Notes under the pieces: model-generated
What the model was told of the DNA's origin: nothing
Databases searched by the model: none
The model's input: the letters and a program-made list of their open reading frames with translations, nothing else
Assembly (NCBI GenBank): GCA_030949995.1
Contig: JAUZRY010000014.1
Location: 1 to 38,269 of the forward strand
From: Ardenticatenia bacterium
GTDB lineage: Bacteria; Chloroflexota; Anaerolineae; Ardenticatenales; Ardenticatenaceae
DNA: 38,269 bases
Direction of reading: 5' to 3'
Position numbers and translations under genes: made by a program
Shown here: piece by piece, positions 34,056 through 38,269 of the stretch
Numbering within the stretch: position 1 is the stretch's first letter
Layout: the number at the start of each line of letters is the position of its first letter

Positions 34056-34280
34056 TCAGGCTGCGTGCTGGCGTCCTCGGGAGAAGAGGAGCTCCCTGGG
34101 CACGTGGCCGGAGACGAGCTCCCGGCGGTAGCGGTCCCACAGGATAGGCAGCTCCCGGTTGATCTCCTCCAACCGCTTGCGTTGTTCAGGGGTCAGTTGG
34201 TGGCGAGAGGCAAGTTGGTACAACTGAAACCGCTCGTTGGCGAGCTCCTGAATCATGTCGAGCGTGCTCTTGTTCAACAT
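34056..34280 (-). CDS. Small DUF2630-like helical protein
   Basis: 74 residues, predicted to be two long helices: STLDMIQELANERFQLYQLASRHQLTPEQRKRLEEINRELPILWDRYRREL. The order of helix, LTPEQRKRLEEI turn, and WDxxRRE resembles the DUF2630 family of short proteins of unknown function; the match is by pattern only. ATG 34280 has GGAGGT upstream. The 209 bases between it and the GT2 gene stop contain no other gene I can support; its promoter is unclear. Confidence 0.65.
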   Translation of the reverse strand: MLNKSTLDMIQELANERFQLYQLASRHQLTPEQRKRLEEINRELPILWDRYRRELVSGHVPRELLFSRGRQHAA

Positions 34281-34489
34281 GGTGACCTCCTGCCCTCAAC
34301 TCAGGTTTCACACCGAGCTCTTCAAGGGGACACATGGCGACTGAGACGGCGTGAGCGTGGTCTTTGGCTGTCCGCAGGTGGGCTGAGACTCGAGGTGGTT
34401 GTGAGCTAACTCCCAAAATTACACCTTACGGAGCAAGTGTCGGAAAAGCATTGGAGCCGTGTTAGAGAGGTGTTAGAACTTGTAAGGCA

Positions 34490-35988
34490 TCAGGCGGCCT
34501 TGCGGTGGCGCGAGTAGGCACGCGCCCGGGGTGGCCCTTGGCGTCGGCTGGTCGGCCGGAGGGTTTCCCAGAGCGTACTGCCCCCGACCCACCAGAACCC
34601 CAGGGTGTAGAGGAGGAGGAAGGGCACCGCTGTCCAGCGGTGTTGGGCCGCGGCCACAACGGCGCACAGGGCAGCATATCCGCCCATGGCCATCTCGGCC
34701 CACGTGGTGCCGTCGGCAGGCAGGCGGTACGCTGTGTGGCGCCGGCCCTGTCGCAGTCGCACGCCGAACTTAGGCGTGCGGGCAAATTCCCCGCCGGAGC
34801 GAAGCAGTCCCTCCACGACGGCTCGCGCGTTGTTGCACGCCAGTCCTACTCCCAACACCATGAGGGCCGGCAACACAGGGCCCGTCGCTTCCAGTCGGGG
34901 CGCAAAGCGTGTTGGGCGGCCAGGTAGAGCAGGGGAGCGCTGAGCCCCAGGAGCCCCAACCAGGCCGGTGGGAGGCTCGTCTCCATGTGCTTGTCCGACA
35001 GCAGGAGGGGCAGGGTGAGGAGCAACAGCACCACCATGCCAGGGTGGATGAAGTACCCCGTCAGGTGGAGCAATCCCAAGAGGCGCACGTGAAGGGGAAG
35101 TGAGCTGCGGGCCAGTGGTCCGGCCAGAAGGCGCACACATTGGGCTGAGCCCTTGGCCCACCGGAACTGCTGTCGCTTGAAGGCCGTCATGCGGGGAGGA
35201 ATCTCAGCCGGCGCTGTCACGTCCGGCAGGTAGGCCACCCGCCACCCGCGCAACTGTGCCCGGTACGAGAGGTCCAAGTCCTCCGAGAGCGTCTCGCTGC
35301 GCCACCCTCCGGCCTCCTCGATACAGCGCCGGCGCCAAAGCCCAGCCGAGCCATTGAAGTTCAACAGGAGGCCATTGTGCGCTCGTGCCGGCTGCTCGAC
35401 CCCAAAGTGGCCGTCAAGGGCCAGCGCTTGGGCACGGGTAAGGGCGGAGAGGTCGGCGTTCAAGTGTTCCCAGCGCGTTTGAACGATTCCCACCTCGGGG
35501 TGGTGAACGAGCACGGGCACGGTGCGGCGCAGCCAGTCGGGCGGGGGCACGAAGTCGGCGTCGAAGATGGCGATCAGGTCGCCCGAGGCAGTGGCCAATC
35601 CATGTTGGAGCGCGCCCGCCTTGTACCCGACACGCCGGTCGCGGCGGATCAGGCGAATGTTCACCCCGCGCTGTTGCCAGACCTGCACCCGCCGTGCGGC
35701 CAAGCGCGTGGTGGCGTCTGTGGAATCGTCCAGCACTTGGATCTCCAGCCGATCAGCGGGGTAATCGAGCCGGGCCACGGCATCGATCAGGCGGATGATC
35801 ACGTACCGCTCGTTGTAGACGGGAAGCTGCACGGTCACCTGGGGCCACGAAGTGGGCTGGGGACAACATGCGCCTGATGGGGTGCGCCGGCGCCCCCGAA
35901 GGTGGAGACAGACCATCACCAGCGCGTGGGCGCCGTAGAGGCTCAACAGCACGACCACGGCCGTGTAGAGCGCGATTAACATCCCCAT
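34490..35988 (-). CDS. Processive family 2 glycosyltransferase, CslA/cellulose-synthase-like (frame slip)
   Basis: A membrane GT2 enzyme of ~500 residues. It has an N-terminal membrane helix (LIALYTAVVVLLSLYGAHAL), then the catalytic domain with VTVQLPVYNERYVIIRLIDAV, VLDDSTDATT, IAIFDADFVPP (DxD), FNGSAGLWRR, TLSEDLDLSYRAQ (TED-like general base region) and QQFRWAKG (Q/RxxRW, processive type). Several C-terminal membrane helices follow. The frame slips near 34880 and continues LPALMVLGVGLACNNARAVVEGLL, then GGEFARTPKFGVR, a stretch typical of CslA-like bacterial members. It probably makes a beta-linked surface polysaccharide or glycolipid. ATG 35988 (or 35982) follows GGGAAGGG. The longer upstream frame overlaps the promoter and is rejected. 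Confidence 0.85.
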
Positions 35989-36042
35989 CCCTTCCCTGCC
36001 GGTTTCAGAGGTGCTTTTGTGCTCGCCGGCACAAACGGCCAG

Positions 36043-36071
36043 ATTGTACCACTGCCATGACATCCTGACAA
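36043..36071 (-). promoter_or_regulatory. Promoter of the GT2 gene
   Basis: TTGTCA (36071-36066) and TACAAT (36048-36043) with a 17-base spacer, about 55 bases before the chosen start. This supports starting the gene at 35988 rather than at 36063. Confidence 0.7.
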
Positions 36072-36258
36072 TCGTTGTAGTCTGCAGGTATTAGTCACTT
36101 GTGGTCTCCTAGTGGGTGCAGTAGAATCTCCCCACATCGCTTCAGGGAGGCCTGGTGCCTTCAAGGGGAGTTCCGAGGTCAACCGGTGGCACCGTTGTTG
36201 ACACCGCCCAAATGGTGCGGAAAAAAACCGGTGAGGAGACGGAGAAGAGGAGGACGTC
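36072..36258. other. Intergenic region before moaC
   Basis: Between the GT2 promoter and moaC. TTGACA occurs at 36199-36204 on the plus strand but lacks a good -10 at the right distance (the site reads A-rich). GGAGGA before ATG 36259 is the moaC ribosome site. No riboswitch could be recognised by eye. Confidence 0.4.
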
Positions 36259-36768
36259 ATGGCTCGACTCACCCATGTGGACGAAGAGGGGCGTGCTCGA
36301 ATGGTCAACGTGGGGGACAAGCCCGACACGGTGCGCGAGGCTGTGGCCCGTGGGCGCGTCTACATGCGGCCGGAGACGCTGGCGCTCATCCGGGCCAACG
36401 GGCTGGAAAAGGGCGATGCCCTCGCCGTCGCCAACGTGGCCGGCATCATGGCGGCCAAGCGCACCCACGAGCTGATTCCCATGTGCCACCCTCTGCTGCT
36501 CACCCACGTGCAGGTCGATTTCACCTTCTCCCCGGAGGGGAGCAGCGATCCGCCCTACGTGGAAGTGGAGGCCACTGTGCGCACAACCGGCAAGACAGGC
36601 GTGGAGATGGAGGCCCTCACGGCCGTGACGGTAGCCGCCCTCACCCTGTACGACATGGCCAAGGCCGTGGACCGGGCCATGCGCATCGCCGACGTGCGCC
36701 TCGTGCGCAAGACGGGTGGCAAGAGCGGGGAGATCGTGCTGGAACCCCTGCCGCCTACAGAATCGTGA
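36259..36768 (+). CDS. moaC: Cyclic pyranopterin monophosphate synthase MoaC
   Basis: Second enzyme of molybdenum cofactor synthesis, turning the MoaA product into cyclic pyranopterin monophosphate. 169 residues with [40 protein letters not shown] (substrate-binding signature), [36 protein letters not shown] (catalytic Lys and Asp region) and [13 protein letters not shown] at the end; complete length. No other Moco genes are adjacent. Its last 14 bases overlap the end of glnA on the other strand. Confidence 0.96.
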   Translation: MARLTHVDEEGRARMVNVGDKPDTVREAVARGRVYMRPETLALIRANGLEKGDALAVANVAGIMAAKRTHELIPMCHPLLLTHVQVDFTFSPEGSSDPPYVEVEATVRTTGKTGVEMEALTAVTVAALTLYDMAKAVDRAMRIADVRLVRKTGGKSGEIVLEPLPPTES

Positions 36769-38110
36769 AGTACCGCTCGATCTCCCAGCCGCTGACGTAG
36801 ACCCGGTAGTCGTCCCACTCCTGGCGCTTGGCCTCCACGAAGCGCTCGAAAATGTGGGGGCCCAAGGCCGCGGCCACCACCTCGTCACGCTCCAGCTCGG
36901 CCAATGCTTCTCCTAAGGAACCTGGGAGCGTCCGCAGTTGACGCGCTGGGCCAGGCGGCGCTCGTCCAAGTGATAGAGGTCCTCCTCGGCCGGCGGTGGC
37001 GGTTCCAGACGGCGACGGATGCCGTCCAAGCCCGCCTTGAGCATGACGGCGAAGGCCAGATAGGGGTTGGCCGAGGGATCAGGGCAACGGAGTTCCACGC
37101 GCGTGGACTGGGGGCGTCCTGGGCTGATGCGGGGCACGCGGATCAGGGCCGAACGGTTGTGACGTGCCCACGAGATGTAGACCGGCGCCTCGTAGCCGGG
37201 CACCAGCCGCTTGTAGGAGTTCACCGTGGGCGCGATCACGGCCGCCATGCCCCGCGCGTGAACCAGTTGGCCGGCAATGAAGTGGAGCGCAACGTCGCTC
37301 AGGCCATACTCTGAGCCGGGGCCGTAGAAGGCATTTTGGCCGCCTCTCCGCGTGGGCCAAGCTCTGATGCGTGTGCATCCCCGAGCCGTTGATGCCGGCG
37401 ATGGGTTTGGGCATGAAGGTGGCGTAGAGGCCATTTCGCTGGGCGATCGCCTTGACAGTAATGCGCAGGGTAACCACGTTGTCGGCCGTGCGCAGGGCGT
37501 TGTCGTACCGGAAGTCAATCTCATGTTGGCCGGCGGCCACCTCATGGTGGGCGGCCTCCACGTGAATGTCCAAGGCCTCAAGGGCGTTGACAATCTGGCG
37601 CCGCACGTCCACGCCCAAATCCGTGGGCACGTCGAAGTAGCCGGCCCGGTCGTGGGGCTCCAAGGTAGGATGTCCCTGATCGTCCCGCTTGAAGAGGAAG
37701 AACTCGGGCTCGGGGCCGGTAAAGTAGACAAAGCCCATCTCCTCGGCCTCACGCATGACCCGCCGCAGGGCCTCGCGTGGGTCACCGATGAAGGGTTCGC
37801 CGTCGGGCGTGTACACGTCGCAGATGACGCGCGCGGTGACGTTGGGGCTCTGTTCCCAAGGGATCACCGCGAAGGTGGAGAGATCCGGCATCAGGTACAT
37901 GTCGCTTTCGGCCACGCGGGCAAATCCCTCGATGGACGAGCCGTCGAACCAGACGCCGTGCTCAATGGCCTCGTCGAATTGGTCGATGGGAATCGTTACA
38001 TTCTTGACGTTGCCGATGATGTCGGTGAACTGCAACTGGACGAACTTCACCTGGTGATCCGCGATGATCGCGTTCACGTGATCGAGGTGGTCGGTGTGCA
38101 GGTCGCTCAT
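36755..38110 (-). CDS. glnA: Type I glutamine synthetase (two frame slips)
   Basis: ATP-dependent amidation of glutamate. Pieces in three frames make one ~450-residue GSI. First: [43 protein letters not shown] (metal Glu), [33 protein letters not shown]. Second: [68 protein letters not shown]. Third: [19 protein letters not shown], then [25 protein letters not shown]. Slips fall near 37350 and 36935. There is no NLYDLP-type adenylylation site (it reads DLYHLDERR), so this is an alpha-type enzyme probably regulated by feedback. ATG 38110 has AGGGGGCAGA before it. The TAG at 36757-36755 lies inside the moaC 3' end. Confidence 0.94.
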
Positions 38111-38269
38111 TCTCTGCCCCCTGTGCCGGATTTCGTCACCATGTGAGGAACATCGTTGTCCCCCCAATGGGCTGCCTTCCCCGCGAAACATGTGGGCGTC
38201 TGAGTGGTCACAGGGTATGCTCCTGGGGGACTGAGTCACAAGACACGGGCAGATCTGGATCGAAAAGGC
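38111..38269. other. Upstream region of glnA
   Basis: Non-coding as far as the window edge. On the minus strand TTGTGA and TACCCT with an 18-base spacer near 38240-38211 is a weak promoter candidate. No GlnR- or TnrA-like palindrome is obvious. The open frame extending to 38239 is not supported by a ribosome site. Confidence 0.3.

Noticed and set aside
35989..36063. N-terminal extension of the GT2 protein (MSWQWYNLAV...)
   Set aside because: It overlaps a good promoter (36071-36043) and has no ribosome site; the membrane helix starts right after ATG 35988/35982.

Overview
The window looks like chromosomal DNA from a moderately high-GC, non-proteobacterial bacterium. My best guess is Chloroflexota (Anaerolineae or Ardenticatenia-like). 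This is inferred from gene style, two T-box leaders on aminoacyl-tRNA synthetase genes, and secreted proteins with long Thr/Pro linkers; no database search was possible. Almost everything is housekeeping or envelope biology. I see no phage, insertion sequence or CRISPR array. Many conserved genes are broken by single-base frame slips, often in G or C runs. These look like sequencing indels rather than pseudogenes, so several genes below are given as one span across two or three frames. The first ~250 bases and a patch at about 1119-1225 look unlike the rest and are probably assembly artefacts.

Region 1 (1-14 kb, mostly minus strand). The 3' end of sdhB converges on a MOSC protein gene. Then, reading right to left, come a DUF362 protein, a small conserved protein coupled to an AAA+ ATPase, a CpaF/TadA secretion ATPase, a long PilO-like protein with a P-domain, PilM, CoaBC, a ROK sugar kinase, a multi-pass glycosyltransferase and Era. 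The middle of this set is a surface-appendage cluster mixing Tad-type and type IV pilus parts.

Region 2 (14.2-17.1 kb, plus strand). A double-HTH regulator, a GAF-containing DegS/NarL-type histidine kinase and a TPR protein follow one another, ending in a strong hairpin shared with valS.

Region 3 (17.1-30.2 kb, minus strand). This is an aromatic amino acid operon: chorismate mutase (fused to a diverged BadF-type kinase domain), DAHP synthase, prephenate dehydrogenase, aroA, aroE, aroC and an aroK-aroB fusion. A methyltransferase and valS follow under their own promoter and T-box. In front of the operon is the most interesting object in the window: a promoter, a 55-codon leader ORF carrying the run FPFYYYFFFAW, and a perfect intrinsic terminator just before the chorismate mutase start. 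This is the architecture of a ribosome-mediated attenuator that reads Phe, Tyr and Trp supply together.

Region 4 (30.4-38.3 kb). Two tandem tRNA-Ala genes (anticodons CGC and GGC) with a consensus promoter precede a leucine T-box, leuS and ridA. A small DUF2630-like gene, a processive GT2 glycosyltransferase with its own promoter, moaC and a convergent glnA finish the window.
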